Source: Atrina japonica | Lineage: Eukaryota; Mollusca; Bivalvia; Pterioida; Pinnidae | Assembly (NCBI GenBank): GCA_030159075.1 | Contig: BROG01000140.1 | Coordinates: 62,001 to 126,000 of the forward strand | DNA length: 64,000 nucleotides | Direction of reading: 5' to 3' | Part shown: piece by piece, positions 1 to 12,880 of the stretch | Layout: the number at the start of each line of letters is the position of its first letter | Numbering within the stretch: the first letter of the stretch is position 1 | Notes under the pieces: model-generated | The model's input: the letters and a program-made list of their open reading frames with translations, nothing else | What the model was told of the DNA's origin: nothing | Database searches by the model: none | Program-made: the position numbers and the translations under genes

Positions 1-270
1 AAATTGTGTGGTTCATATTTCTACCGGACTCTGAACAATAACATAAGAGGTTAATATTTCTTTGTTACTGATCACACTTCTGTACTCCCATAGCTTGGCA
101 ATATTTCGACTGAACTCCGAACAATAAAATAAGATGTTAGTATTTCCTTGTTACTGATCACACTTCTGTACTCCGACAATATTTCAACCGAACTCCGAAC
201 AATAAAGTAAAAGGTTAATATTTTCTTCTTGTTGTTAACACTTGTGTATTCCCGTAGCTTGCTTGTATTC
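1..270. repeat. Degenerate tandem repeat, about 75-88 bp period
   Basis: Three to four imperfect copies share the core GATCACACTTCTGTACTCC followed by AACTCCGAACAATAAA. The first copy is cut by the window edge. No coding potential is seen; the open frame on the minus strand here only reflects the repeat. Confidence 0.75.
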
Positions 271-367
271 TCTATAGATACGAAAGTATCAATAGTTGTG
301 AAAAAAATGAACAAAAAGTGAAAGTAAAGAATATTTATAATCGTCAACATTGTCAGTTTACATACGG

Positions 368-425
368 GGATCTTGTTAAACAATATGTTGTCCCCCTGTC
401 AAGAATGTTGGGTAGTATTATAAAG
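368..425 (+). mobile_element. Short retroelement 3'-region fragment
   Basis: The segment GGGATCTTGTTAAACAATATG followed by a CCCC-tract and AAGAATGTT recurs almost unchanged near 2710-2760, inside a Penelope-like element copy. It is therefore a small relic of the same family. Nothing recognisable lies between 425 and 855. Confidence 0.45.
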
Positions 426-857
426 AGCCGAAAAATGAAAGAGAATATTTGTAAATGTCAAGATTGTCAGTTTACATTTACATAAATCGAATAATAAGAC
501 CTTTCATATTTACAGGATTCTTCTGTTTTTTTTAAATAATTGTTTTAGTCTTTTTGTTTAAAAAAATCCTGTTGAATAACCGTTTTTCTAAAGTGTTTAT
601 CAAAACTTTGACATGAATTGTGATATTTTAAAAATTCCATTCACTGAAACATGCATCAGAATGTCAGTTTATTATCTGATATACATTGTGGAAATTTAAT
701 AGATTATTATATGAATATACGGTTTTTTAATTATTGAAAATGTAAATAAAAAGCAAACAGGTTGTACAAAGCGAATATTACGACGAACTCGAATGTCAAG
801 CCGCAAAACTGTAATAAAAATCTGATGCTAGTCCGCTGTTAATACTATGCTAACAAT

Positions 858-859
858 GC

Positions 860-935
<76 letters not shown>
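858..935. repeat. Compound microsatellite (GT)n(GA)n
   Basis: About 13 GT units run directly into about 25 GA units. No gene overlaps it. Confidence 0.95.
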
Positions 936-937
<2 letters not shown>

Positions 938-1335
938 TTTAATTAATGAGATGTATTATTGATCTGTATGAGTAGTAATTAAGAGAGCTTTGGTCTTTTA
1001 ATGTATACAGGACAGAGATAACACAGCGCATGCCTGTCAAGACCATGTAAAAGAAAAGGATGATGTGGATCAATTTAGAGAGAGAGAAGCAAATTGATAG
1101 TTATGTAAAGAGAAGTTTATATTAAATTCAAGAGTTTTTGGTTTTGGACGGTACAGTTGTGTGTGTAAAGAGTTTAGTGATGGCAATTAAAAAGTTCAGT
1201 TATTTGTGGAATATTTACTGTTTGTGAACAGTTAACTGTAAAATTATATCAATTTTCTTGTCTCTAAAATGTTTCCCTTTGCAAACAGCGTATGGTTTAT
1301 GATACAGTGGGAATAAATCGCTAAACTCTTTTTTA

Positions 1336-1656
1336 CCGATGGTCTCATGCGACCGAAATCTCGTACATATTTTTATTATTCATGATGAAATGAAGCCTCC
1401 GCCAATGCGAGTAAACGGTGCTCACATTCGCCAACCAATCAGATCGAGGCTTTTAAACAATTTCAGAATTGTATTGGGATCCATTGGATCAACAAATTAT
1501 GCGGTAACTTCCGTTGCCGATCACAACTACTTTGATTGGATAGATTGAACATCACCTACGCCTTATAAATATTCATTAGCTACGAGATATTTCGGTCGCA
1601 TGAGACTACGGGTAGGGAAGAGCATAGCGATTCCGGACCGTGGTTTTACGGCCATG
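1336..1656. mobile_element. Foldback MITE, copy A (left end truncated)
   Basis: The ends carry long inverted repeats: CATGCGACCGAAAT near 1346 and ATTTCGGTCGCATGAG near 1591. The right end continues through ATTCCGGACCGTGGTTTTACG. Almost the whole unit matches the reverse complement of the element at 29081-29407. The left terminal part seen in that copy is missing here. The internal frame at 1339-1548 is not a gene. Confidence 0.75.
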
Positions 1657-1679
1657 TTGGAACATCTTAACATATAACA

Positions 1680-2430
1680 AGTGTCAAGTCTTTTGATTTT
1701 TCGACCCTTTACACAACAATTTCTCACCGGAAACTCAAAAACAGACTCACTTATAGTATATGAAACTTCTTTTTATACAAAAAAGGAAATCGCATATATA
1801 ATACAATGTATATAGTGTTACGTGAAGAACATTACATCTGCTTCTTACCTAGATTTACTCTTGTCGATTGGAAAAGACGGTCAACTTCACACATCCCTCT
1901 ATGACAAACGAGACAATTTCAATTTCCATATCACAAACTTCCCTTTTCTAAGTAGTAGTATTCCATCTTCTCCTGCCTATGGCGTTTTCATTTCACAACT
2001 TATACGTTATGCCAGCGCATGCTCTTCTTTTGAATGTTTTATTCTGAGAGTTAAACGACTAGCCAATAAACTACTTACACAAGGTTACGTTGTTGAACGC
2101 TTTGAGTCGTCGTTTAAGAAGTTTTATGGTCGACACTGGAATCTTGTTAAACATTATGAAGTCCCCCTCTCAGAAATATTAAATAGTTCTGTATAATGGT
2201 CACAGACAGTGACCCCGTTTCACCAATCATGCTTTTCACTGAACTTGACCTCATCACCAAACTTGACCTTTTTTTTACCGAATTTGACCCGTTCATCGAA
2301 CTAGAAAGGTTTCCATGGAAAATTTGCTACGGGTGTGGCATGCCAGCAGAAGACGTTGACTCCTTCCGGACACCTGATCTTATCGCGATTGGGATTCGTA
2401 ATTGTTCTTCATGTTGAGACCATTTGAATA
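1680..2430 (+). mobile_element. Penelope-like retroelement, decayed copy
   Basis: At 1685-1760 the translation gives a motif-A-like DFSTLYTTI of a reverse transcriptase. After a deletion, an open stretch at 1822-2196 encodes the C-terminal part, with YLDLLLS, LYDKRDNFNF, PAYGVFISQLIRYASACS and KFYGRHWNLV. A conserved 3' tail (2196-2430), ending in a CTTCCGGACACCTG block, follows. The catalytic YIDD block is absent, so the copy is dead. The match to Penelope-like RTs is by motif recall, not a search. Confidence 0.7.
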
Positions 2431-2469
2431 TCTAATTCGTCGTGTTATAATGGACTTGACCATTTGATT

Positions 2470-2960
2470 ATTGATTGTACTTCTTCAATTTTACTTTGGG
2501 AAGGAACACTCTGATTCCAATAACAACGATACCTTCAAGATGCTGAAGTATGTATTGGAGAGCATCTTCGCGGTTTTCATGCCAGGATATGTCCCTCTTA
2601 TGAATGTTTTATTCTGAGACCCAAACGACTCGCCATTAAACTTCTCACACAGGGATGTGTTGTAGAATGCTTGACATCGTCTCTAAAGAGGTTTTTATGG
2701 TCGATACGGGGATCTTGTTAAACAATATGAAGTCCCCTCTCAAGAAAGTTAGGTAGTATTCTGGAGTACGACTATACACGGTGACTCCTTTCACCAGTCA
2801 GATATTAAACTAACATTTTCACCGAGTTTGACTTTTTTTTTACCAAACTCGAGAGGTTTTCGTGTAACATTTGAGACTAATTTTGCATGCTGACGCTAAC
2901 ACCTTGTTCCATATCGTTTGAGATTGGCAATCGTTCTCTACTGTTATATCCTATTTGTTG
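2470..2960 (+). mobile_element. Penelope-like retroelement, second decayed copy
   Basis: A fragment near 2480-2580 resembles the RT segment between motifs A and B. It jumps straight to the C-terminal block (AAACGACTCGCCATTAAACT) and then to the same 3' tail as the copy just upstream. It looks like an internally deleted tandem neighbour of the 1680-2430 copy. Confidence 0.6.
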
Positions 2961-3130
2961 TATTCTGTACTGCTTCATTTTTATATAACTGTCATAAAGT
3001 TGTATTAGAATCAACTATAAATACATGTATTTCAAAACAAACCAAATGAAACAACATTGTAATCGAGGTGCTTTTCAATTACCAAGGTTTTGCTAAGTCG
3101 TGACGAAGTAAGATTGGACCAGGAACCAAG

Positions 3131-3375
<245 letters not shown>

Positions 3376-4670
3376 CAGACACACTAAAACAATACAAAAC
3401 AAAACAAAATGTAAAATGTTATTTTTTCCTAAATGTCATACCTTTTTGTCTTAATGTAAATAGTATTTTAAAATTTAGTCACACTAGTTTAACCGTCGTT
3501 TGGTCACCAAACTGGGTAATATGAATAAGAAAGGCTATATTTCGAGTAGAATTTAAACGTATCCGTTAGTGGCACGAAGAAAAATGTAGACGTATGCAAT
3601 ATACCCCAGTCAAATTATATGAACTCTTTTCTTCTTCAAAACCTTCATAGGTATTTTCAGATATATATAGTCCGTTTGCTCTACATTGAAAGTATTGTTT
3701 TGTTTAATTCTTTAAATTTCACTTAATCATCAAATTTGAATTTTACAGCGATGTTTTGAAATTTACCATACATAACTGAATTGTGAATACGCATTTGTTT
3801 GTTTGCCAACAACAATTTTACCCATTTACTGCAATACAACATCCATAATGGATTCTGATCTATGAAAAAGTAGGTCGTATGCAAATCAGAAACTCTGTTA
3901 TCCTCCTACATTAGATTCGTTCTTATGTACTCTAAACTTTTGATCATTTTGACTGATGTTCATGTAATATTCCTATAAACCCATCTCTTAGTGATTTAAT
4001 GAAAGCATAAATCGTAATTCTGTGCTACGTATGTGCGAACACCATCCTTTTATGTTTATGCAATATAAATGGAATATAAAACTGAAATGTTACAAAAAAC
4101 ATTGAATGTTGAAAACTATTTTTTGTTTGCAAACATGATACATAATTTACATGAAAGATATCTTTTTATAACATCGACAAATTTAATGTCAACCTATTAT
4201 AAAACATCCTCGGAGGAATTGCCACATCGAATTTATTCCTCTAATAATGGACAATGCTTATATTTATTATCTGCTATTGAATAAAAAATTATAATGCTTT
4301 GTTTTGACACTATATTTGACCTACCTACGTCTATTTAGAGACGTCAGAGGTGACCGATGCCATAGTGACGCAATCATATATATCTGGCGTTTAAACTTTG
4401 AAATTTCTGTTTGTCTTTTAGAATGAAGTGATTTGATTTGGCATCGTTCCGGAATATTAAATATAAATGTAACGATCTGTTAAGTGAGATCTATTAATGG
4501 TACAATTGTTTGGCTATTCAATCGATCTTGATTATTGTAAATACGCGTTAAATGGTTAAGCTGTTATTGATATAAGTTACTGACTACTCATCATCCTTTG
4601 TATATCAGCTCTATGTCGGTGAAAACTGTAACGGGTAACATATGACAGCTTTTGATTACTTGTCGAAGAT
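3376..4670. other. Non-coding stretch, nothing recognised
   Basis: AT-rich unique-looking sequence. The short frame at 4069-4284 has no recognisable motif or splice context. The region lies upstream of the orphan TRPA1-type exon and would hold its promoter if that exon is used. Confidence 0.4.
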
Positions 4671-4871
4671 ATGTTTTTTGCTCGATCTATTAGAAAGATA
4701 CGTTCAATATCGCCACTTGTTCCAACACAAGCAAGAAATCAGTCTGAATTGCTACTTGATGTGAAAAATCGGGATTCAAACAATGAAATGAAGGAAATTA
4801 TGGAGAAAGTAGATCCGGGTAACCAAAATGGAGTGTGTCTACTGGTCGACAGTCCATACAAAATCTGTAAG
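4671..4871 (+). CDS. Orphan TRPA1-type first coding exon (67 aa)
   Basis: An ATG preceded by an in-frame stop at 4653 opens 67 codons ending in phase 0 at a GTAAAT donor. Near the end the peptide reads GVCLLVDSP, resembling VCLLVAMDNP in the first exon of the TRPA1 gene at 16065 and ICLLNVLDSP in the paralogue at 49244. The N-terminal half is longer and differs. No ankyrin exon follows before 16065. It may be an alternative first exon splicing to exon 2 at 20580, whose phase fits, or a relic of a third paralogue. The similarity is short, so confidence is moderate. Confidence 0.5.
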
Positions 4872-5037
4872 GTAAATATAGCACTGGATTTATTATTTTA
4901 TAAAATTTATGATATATTGTTACATATTATTTTTATATTATTTTGATTTTAATTTATTGACTTAATGTTGTATGAAGTAAATAACTTTATAAATATAAAA
5001 TTAGTGTATTTCTATAATACTATTACAAAATGGAACA

Positions 5038-5038
5038 C

Positions 5039-5094
<56 letters not shown>
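5038..5094. repeat. (TATC)n microsatellite
   Basis: About 14 tetranucleotide units, followed by degenerate TATC/TATT sequence to about 5155. Confidence 0.95.
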
Positions 5095-5159
5095 TATTTA
5101 ATTATTTATCTATTTACATATATATTTATCTATCCGTTTAGCTATATATCTATTTTTGT

Positions 5160-6220
5160 GTTTAGATTTGAATCAAATTTATAGAATATAAAAATCCCGT
5201 TACAAAAAATGTGAACTGTAATGAAGTTCACAACATCATATACCAATGTGGTAAATATTTGACAAACACGAGCTGAGAGCAAGTGAACCGGAGGAGTTAG
5301 TATCCGGTAACAATCACCGTGAGTGCACAGTCCAAATTAAAGCTAATTAGAAATAATCCCTGGTTAAAACAGACAATTCAACGCTTACTTTGCGTACAGA
5401 TAACTCAACATTTAAGTCGCTAGAACACGGTAAACAAGGTATCGAGTTTAACATTTGTAATTTATGAAAAGATTGGAACAACAATCTAATCGCTTTGTTT
5501 GATACAAGTAATAGTGATACATTTCTACTCAAATGTATAAATTTGACCAGAAAGCCGACATCCACACGTTTTGCTATATTCATGTGGACAGTATGTCGAA
5601 CATATCTATATTAAGTTGGATTCTCTAGTTCGCTAAAATAAAACATGCTCAAATAAATATTGAAATTGTTATCATCTAATATCAAACACCACTACTAGCT
5701 TTTTATTCTTTGAATCAGAAACTTCTAAATGAAGTAAATATATTTTGGAGTTCAGCTAAAATAAATATTTCCCGGTGTACTAACGTCTATCGAATTCCTC
5801 TACATCCCATTTCCAAAATAAATGTCCTTTTCATTTCTATAGTAATTCAGAAAATATCTTTTAAATCAATCGCGTTATATTGGCATTTTGCCTAGATTTT
5901 GAATAAAATAAGATATTTTATAAGTTGATAATTGAATTTAGCATAGTTATAACATCAGTTATGTAGATGGATTTCATTATATTTGGCGATTACAGGAAAA
6001 TAATAATATTTGTGTTACGCCAGATCCAATTACTCAATTCTATCCACACAGCTCTTACAGGTTTACAATAAACAAATATGTCAGTAATCATTTATTTGCA
6101 ACCAATATTCTGTGATCATTCGGACTTGAAACCATCTCCATTTTGTATCTTGTATCAATTAAAATAGATAGTTTATTAACTTTATTGATTAAAATTTCAT
6201 TAATTATTTATTATCACTGA
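5160..6220. other. Non-coding stretch, nothing recognised
   Basis: No exon, RNA gene or repeat is recognised. The small frames at 5347-5583 (minus) and 5710-5895 (plus) lack motifs. Confidence 0.4.
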
Positions 6221-6224
6221 AAGA

Positions 6225-7065
6225 TGCAACGGAATCAAACACACACGTTTCCTAGATTTCACTTACTATAGACACAGACGGGAAATTAACAATAAGCTTT
6301 ACGACAAAAGCGACGATTTCGGCTTTCCCATGGTAAATTTTCCATATCTAAGTAGTAATATCCCACAATCACCCACTTATGACGTTTATATTTCACAAAT
6401 GATTCGATATTCCTGGGCTTGTTCAGCATATGAACATTTAATATACAGATGTGAACTACTTACTGACAAGTCACTGTCACTTACTATAGACACAGACGGA
6501 AAATAAACAACTAAGCTTTACGACAAAAGCGACGATTTCGGCTTTCCCATGGTAAATTTTCCATATCTAAGTAGTAATATCCCACAATCTCCCGCAAATG
6601 ACGTTTATATTTCACAAATTATTCGATATTCCGGGGCTTGTTCAACATATGAACATTTAATATACAGATGTGAACTACTTACTGACAAGTCACTGGCACA
6701 GGGATATCGAAAACCGCGTTTGATGTCAACGTTCCGCAAATTTTACGGTCGGTATAATAGTTTTCTTTGCGACTATTCTGTTTCACTAAGTGAAATATTG
6801 AGTTGCCTTTTCGTTGGTGGTTGTTGAGACGTCTGTACCAATTGTACGGGCATTCGTTCCTCACGTGTTTCATTTGGATTTGACTTAGGACTCACGGCGG
6901 TGTGACCGTTTGACAGGGGATGTTTATTCCTCCATGACACCTGATCAGACCTCTTGATTTCCAGATGTCCGTGTCTGTCCACTTTTTACCAGATTTGTAA
7001 TCTATATCCTGGACATCCTAAATATTTATACTTTTGTATCTGAGATTTTTTATATTTTGAGAAAG
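6225..7065 (+). mobile_element. Penelope-like retroelement 3' half with internal duplication
   Basis: Encodes the RT C-terminal region (LYDKSDDFGFPMVNFPYLSS, YSGACSTYEHLIYR, KFYGRYNSFL). It then runs into the family's 3' tail, which includes TATCCTGGACATCCTAAATA near 7003. The C-terminal block is present twice, at 6260-6477 and again from 6478, a 218-bp tandem duplication. The core RT motifs are missing, so the copy is 5' truncated. Confidence 0.75.
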
Positions 7066-7351
7066 AAGGTAGTACCAAAGAGGGAAAGCACAATCTAAAG
7101 TGTTGGGAGATACTATTCAATAAGATTTAAAAAAAGTATATCCGGAAAGGATCCATAGTTTCTGAACTAGTTTACTTATGAAGTCTGTACCAGACTGAAA
7201 ATGTTAAAACACTATCTATCGAAATGCTTGAACCGTGTTATCCGGCATAGATTGAGTTCAATCCTAGCTCTTATAATCCGACATAGTAAAACAAAATATA
7301 TTGACTTGTTTCAACTTATCATTTTGTAGAGTTGAATTGGATTGACTGATT

Positions 7352-8027
7352 TTAAAATTTCATGATACGGGTATGGGTGATAACGTTTATCTATCCTTCT
7401 AAACCATACTAATATTGTAAAATTTCATGATACGGGTATGGGTGATAACGTTTATCTATCCTACTAAACCATACTACTAATATTGTAAAATGTCATGATA
7501 CGGGTATGGGTGATAACGTTTATCTATCCTACTAAACTATACTACTAATATTGTAAAATGTCATGATACGGGTATGGGTGATAACGTTTATCTATCCTAC
7601 TAAACTATACTACTAATATAAGTAAAATGTCATGATACGGGTTGAGTGATAACGTTTATCTATCCTACTAAACCATACTACTAATATTGTAAAATGTCAT
7701 GATACGGGTATGGGTGATAACGTTTATCTATCCTACTAAACCATACTACTAATATTGTAAAATGTCATGATACGGGTATAAGTGATAACGTTTATCTATC
7801 CTACTAAACCATACTACTAATATTGTAAAATGTCATGATACGGGTATGGGTGATAACGTTTATCTATCCTACTAAACCATACTACTAATATTGTAAAATG
7901 TCATGATACGGGTATGGGTGATAACGTTTATCTATCCTACTAAACCATACTACTAATATTGTAAAATGTCATGATACGGGTATGGGTGATAACGTTTATC
8001 TATCCTACTAAACTATACTACTATTGT
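7352..8027. repeat. Minisatellite, 68-bp unit, about 10 copies
   Basis: Units contain CATGATACGGGTATGGGTG and GATAACGTTTATCTATCC with very few differences between copies, so the array is young or homogenised. No open frame is sustained. Confidence 0.95.
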
Positions 8028-8659
8028 ATTCTTTATTGACACCGCCCATAGTATGAAAATCATTTACATCGTAAGGTAAAGTCAGATAGAATAATAAATT
8101 GGAAGTGATTATCATTCTTGGTGAAATTGTTTCTACAAGTGATTATATAGGGGATATATGGGAAAATTGCAAAGAAGCTAATTAATAATATAAGGAGAAA
8201 ATCCCATAGTTAGAACTAGTAAATTTGAATGATTTAATAATTTCCCCATCAGTGTGGAGATGTTTGATGTGACTTACTCAGGATGAGGTTATATTGACTG
8301 AACAAATATATAATTAGGTCAAGGAATCATGTTATCAAAAGTGTGTCGTTTATTAAAATCTATTTCCAGTTTAATGATATTTACAAGCGTCATACAGAAA
8401 ATTCCCTCGACATTTTATAATTAAGCGTAATGACGCTGTATCGGATTAAAACCTATTTGTGTGCTTTTTCCAATGTAATTATCCTGTGGTTAACTTTGTG
8501 AATATACATTAATTATCTGAATGTGATTTTTCTTTACTTTGTACTACTTTAATAAACGTAATTTATTTGCATTCCGTTTCTAATTCGGATTCATTTCGTA
8601 TCACGTGCCAGTATTGATTTACATAAATTATCTAGTTCGTTAAGGCAAATAAGAAAAGT

Positions 8660-8808
8660 TTGCCAGTTTTCTTGCGGAAGGTCGGTGGTCTTTACCCGGT
8701 TAACCGGGGTTTTTCCTCCACCAATAAAAACTGGACGCCATCATATGACTGAAAAATTGTTGAGTGTGGCGTAAAACAAAAAATCAAATCAAATCAAATC
8801 AAAGCAAA
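8660..8808 (+). mobile_element. SINE 3' part with (AAATC)n tail
   Basis: The sequence runs GGTCGGTGGTCTTTACCCGG, TTCCTCCACCAATAAAAACT, then GTTGAGTGTGGCGTAAAAC and a short AAATC tail. The same body appears at 29500-29640. I recognise it as a mollusc SINE-type 3' body; a tRNA-like head is not clear in this copy. Confidence 0.6.
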
Positions 8809-8869
8809 TAAGAATTTTTCATTAAACATCCTCTGTGACACCTTATGAATAGGTAAATCAACAACTGCA

Positions 8870-9080
8870 AATGTTTGTATATAAAAATATGGAAAATGGA
8901 GATGTTTGTATATATAAACATATACAAAATGGAGGACGTTTGTGTATATTGAAATAACAAATTATGAAACATGGATAAAATGGAGGATATCTGTATATAA
9001 ATATATGGAAAATAGAGGATGTTTGTATATATAAACATATACAAAATACAGAATGTTTGTGTACATTGCAAATAACAAAC
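8870..9080. repeat. Two-copy tandem repeat, about 120-bp period
   Basis: The phrases GATGTTTGTATATATAAACA and TATACAAAAT recur with the same spacing. The minus-strand frame at 8799-9140 is an artefact of this repeat. Confidence 0.6.
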
Positions 9081-9464
9081 TGTATCTGTTTCGTAAAACT
9101 GTGGTTTTATATTTTCAAAAAACAGATGTATCAAATACATTTTGACATCTACTGAAATGAATGTAATATCCTAATGTATTGTTTTACTTCATCGTCTCTA
9201 TGTTTAGCACATGTGGAAATGAATAATTCAAAGTCCTGACGACTCTTCTGCTTCACTTCAGCCAGTAACATAATTTTTTCAGCAATCAGATTTAATTCCT
9301 AAGGCAAAACCAAATCATTTTATTGTACGCCCGAGACAATTCTTGAATCAACGACATGAATAGTGAGCAGTTGATCATCTGTATGCAAATCCCATAAAGT
9401 ATTTGAATTTGCGTAATGATATTAAAAATAGGAGCCTAAGTGAAAACTGTTGTCAAATCAAAAG

Positions 9465-9569
<105 letters not shown>

Positions 9570-9620
9570 TCAGCATAATGTGAATAATTTCATTCAGACC
9601 TAGTTGAGATGGAGGTTTAA

Positions 9621-10188
9621 ATAGCATAATAGTATAATAATATAATAGTATAATTGTATAACAGTATAAGTGTATAACAGTATAATAGTATGACAGTATA
9701 ATTGTATAATAGTACAATAGTATAATAGAATAATAGTATAAAAGTATAATTTTATAATAGTATAATTTTATAATTGTATAAAAGTATAATAGTATAATAG
9801 CATAATAGTGTAAACGTATAATAGTATAATAGTATAATTGTATAACTGTATAATAGTATAATTATATGATAGTATAATTGTATAATTGTATAATAGGATA
9901 ATAGTATAATCGTAAAATAGTATTATAGCATAATATTATCATAGTGTAATAGTATAATTGTATAATAATATAACTGTATAGTAGTATAAAAGTATAATAG
10001 TTTAATATTATAATTGTATAATTGTAATAGTATAATAGTATGATAGTATAATTATATAATTGTATAATAGTATGATAGTATGATAGTATAATAGTATAAA
10101 AGTATAATGGTATAATGGTATAATAGTATAATAATATAATAGTATTATAATGTACTAGTATAATAGCATAATAGTATAATGGTGGTAA
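9621..10188. repeat. TATAATAG-type short-unit minisatellite
   Basis: More than 500 bp of 8-10-bp units related to TATAATAGTA, interspersed with TATAATTG and TATGATAG variants. It is strand-biased, with GTATAAT on the plus strand. Confidence 0.9.
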
Positions 10189-10189
10189 T

Positions 10190-10890
10190 AGATGAGACCG
10201 AAACTAAAAATAAATTGCATTTTGGAGAAAATCTAACCATAAATTCGAAGCCAATTTGTTAAATTAAAGAAACAGAAATAAAAAAGTGCCCAAAATTCAT
10301 TGCGATTTTAACCCGCTAACACAATTTGCAGAAATGAAATAAATACTGTATTGCAATATATTATTTCTCTGACGTAATGGGCAAGTGACCTTAAAGTCAA
10401 ACACTCAGATAATCTTGACCACAAAATATATCTAAGCTTAAGCAAAGTCCCGAAGTGTAGCCGCCTATTCACATCTCATAATTAAATCAGTTCGTGTGGT
10501 CAAATGTTTTAAAACAAATATAGAAATGAATTTGAGAATAAAAGGGAATAAATTATCAAAGTAGTAATAGTTCATGATATATTACCACCAGAGCCGAAAA
10601 TGAAATCAAGTTAGAATATAATGAAGAGAATTTGACCCACTATTACAAACTTAATTTTATTTTATTGTACACCTCTTATTGAGCAGTATGAAAATAAGGA
10701 TGAGTCACTATCTTACATTATAAATCGCAGATACAGAGAATTGTGATATACACGATTTGTTTTCCTCTTTGTAGTGACTCATCCCTTGGGAATCACTGGA
10801 ACTGGTTGCAGACTATTACCTGTGTACACTAAGTACTACAGGTACTCAATCAATTTTTAGTGGTAATTAAGGGTATACATATGATCGATA
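10190..10890. other. Non-coding stretch
   Basis: No gene or repeat is recognised. There is a small dyad, GGATGAGTCACTA near 10698 and TAGTGACTCATCCC near 10774. Confidence 0.35.
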
Positions 10891-10916
10891 AATTATAAAT
10901 AATCTATATAATATAA

Positions 10917-10985
10917 CAATACAAAGTTCCAGTGCAAATGTTTTATGAATACCCAGTGAAACATTTGCACTGGAGCTTTGTATTG
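10917..10985. other. Long near-perfect hairpin (27-bp arms, 15-nt loop)
   Basis: The left arm at 10917-10943 (starting CAATACAAAGTTCCAG) pairs with 10959-10985 (ending GGAGCTTTGTATTG) with a single mismatch. The size would suit a microRNA precursor or the tip of a foldback element. There is no expression evidence here, and the minus-strand frame crossing it has no recognisable family. Confidence 0.7.
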
Positions 10986-11028
10986 TGCAGACCTAATACT
11001 ATGTAACTGATATACATATTGTCGTCTT

Positions 11029-11076
11029 TCACTTGATAAAGGCCAAGTGGCCGAAAATTTGTGAAATTTGAGTGTT
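11029..11076 (+). ncRNA. Possible decayed hammerhead-ribozyme motif
   Basis: The core-like TTGATAA is followed by a GGCC-AAGT-GGCC helix II, a GAAA box and a helix III of AATTT-GTG-AAATT. Against the CUGANGA consensus, positions 3 and 8, which pair in the folded ribozyme, have changed from C/G to U/A. Helix I is poorly formed. It may be a relic of a ribozyme carried by a Penelope-like element. Confidence 0.3.
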
Positions 11077-11089
11077 TTTCTGTTTTTTT

Positions 11090-11985
11090 GCATACTGATA
11101 CTTCCCTTACATATGTTTTAATTAGGTTACTCTACCTGAAAGATAATTCAATATTTGAATTTGTCTTAATGTAGAAATATGCCTTCCATGCATATAATAA
11201 ATGTACATGAACATCAACTAACAAGCAAAAATATTTCACTTGAATAAAAGTTTTGTCTAAAACAATTAAAGATACAGAAAGTTTAGATAGATATCCTTCA
11301 ATTACCAAATCATCACGTCGGAAACTTTCGTCTAGTCATGAATATTTCGACGTCCATATTGTATTAAGTCTACTTAAATTAATATACCATTATTGATCTT
11401 TCACACAAATGACGCCTGTATAGAGTGGATAAATGCAAAAGTGTCGAATTTAACACTGTAAATGTAATTAATTCATATTCATCTACGGGTATATCTAGTA
11501 CTAGAGTAATATATAATAATAATTTGTTTTGGTAACTTTCTTTTTTTTAAGAAAAAGTTTATTGTCAAGATGTATTAGCATTTCAGTCTGCCAGGGTTAG
11601 GGACATAGATTCAGACTGATCACAGTGTTGCATAAAACTTTAATTGTTAATAATGGTGTAAATATAATATTGCACATATTTCTTGTATAATTGTTTTGGT
11701 ATCTTGCTCTTAACATCAAATTACAGTTTCTATAGTGTCACAATTCGTACATTCGTACATTCGTACTATTTTCGTTTGCTTAATTGTTAATTGAATCATG
11801 TGCTAATTTTTATCATATGACAATATCAATCGTTGTTGTATCATGGTTCTCACATTTAAACGTTATCGTGCATCATTGATTAGTAATAAGAATAAATGTT
11901 GATTTCAAATATCACTTACCATATAATGTTACCATCGTTCTCATAAATCATTTAGAGATATTTCTATCTCTAAACAGGTCATGGG
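11090..11985. other. Non-coding stretch
   Basis: AT-rich sequence with no gene recognised. Apart from a few short ACATTCGT repeats near 11750, nothing stands out. Confidence 0.35.
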
Positions 11986-11987
11986 AC

Positions 11988-12880
11988 GATGGTGGTGTTG
12001 TGTCCTGTACAATTGGTGGTATCTTGTTCTGTATATTTGGTGGTGTTGTGTCATGAACATTACGTGGTGTTCTGTTCTGTATATATTTGGTGGTGTTGTG
12101 TCCTGTACAATTAGTGGTGTTGTGCCATGAACATTACGTGGTGTTCTGTTCTGTATATATTTGAAAGTGTGTGTCTTGTACATTTGATGGTGTTGTGTCC
12201 TGTACATTTGGTGGTGTTGCACCCTGTTCCGTATACATTTGCTGGTGCTGTGTCCTGTACTGTTGGTGGTGTTGTGTCCTGTGCATTTGGTGGTATTGCA
12301 CATTTGCTGGTGCTGTGTCCTGTACTGTTGGTGGTGTTGTGTCCTGTGCATTTGGTGGTATTGCACACTGTTCCGTATACATTTGCTGGTGCTGTGTCCT
12401 GTACTGTTGGTGGTGTTATGTACTGTACATTCGGTGATGCTCTGTCCTGTACACTTGGTGGCGTTATGTCCTGTACAATTAATATTGTGTCCTGTACAGT
12501 TGGTGGTGTTATGTCCTGTACATTTGCTTGTGTTGTGTCCTGTACAGTTAGTGGTATTATGTACTGTACACTTAATGTTGTGTCATGTACATTTGGTGGT
12601 GTCATGTCCTGTACATTTGGTGGTGTTGTGTCATGTACATTTGGTGGTGTCATGTCCTGTACATTTGGTGGTGTCATGTCCTGTACATTTGGTGGTGTTA
12701 TGTCCTGTATATTTGGTGGTGTTATATCCTGTAGAGTTGGTTGTGTTGTATCCTGTACAGTTTGTGGTGTTGTATCCTGTACGGTTGGTGGTGTTGTGTC
12801 CTGTACAGTTGGTGGTGTTGTATCCTGTACGGTTGTTGGTGTTGTGTCCTGTACAGTTGGTGGTGTTATGTACTGACTTG
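11988..12880. repeat. 24-bp minisatellite, open on both strands
   Basis: About 37 units related to GGTGGTGTTGTGTCCTGTAC. Because the unit length is a multiple of three, frames stay open. The minus strand gives octapeptides of the TVQDTTPP type over 267 codons (12111-12914), and the plus strand gives VSCTVGGV-type repeats over 249 codons. No signal peptide, splice context or non-repetitive domain supports a gene, so I treat it as a minisatellite. Confidence 0.85.

Noticed and set aside
1339..1548. 69-codon frame in the first MITE copy
   Set aside because: Covers inverted-repeat sequence shared with 29081-29407; no transposase-like motif.
2196..2417. Separate small gene MVTDSDPVSPIM
   Set aside because: It is the 3' tail of a Penelope-like element that recurs at 24108 and, inverted, at 17515 and 38545.
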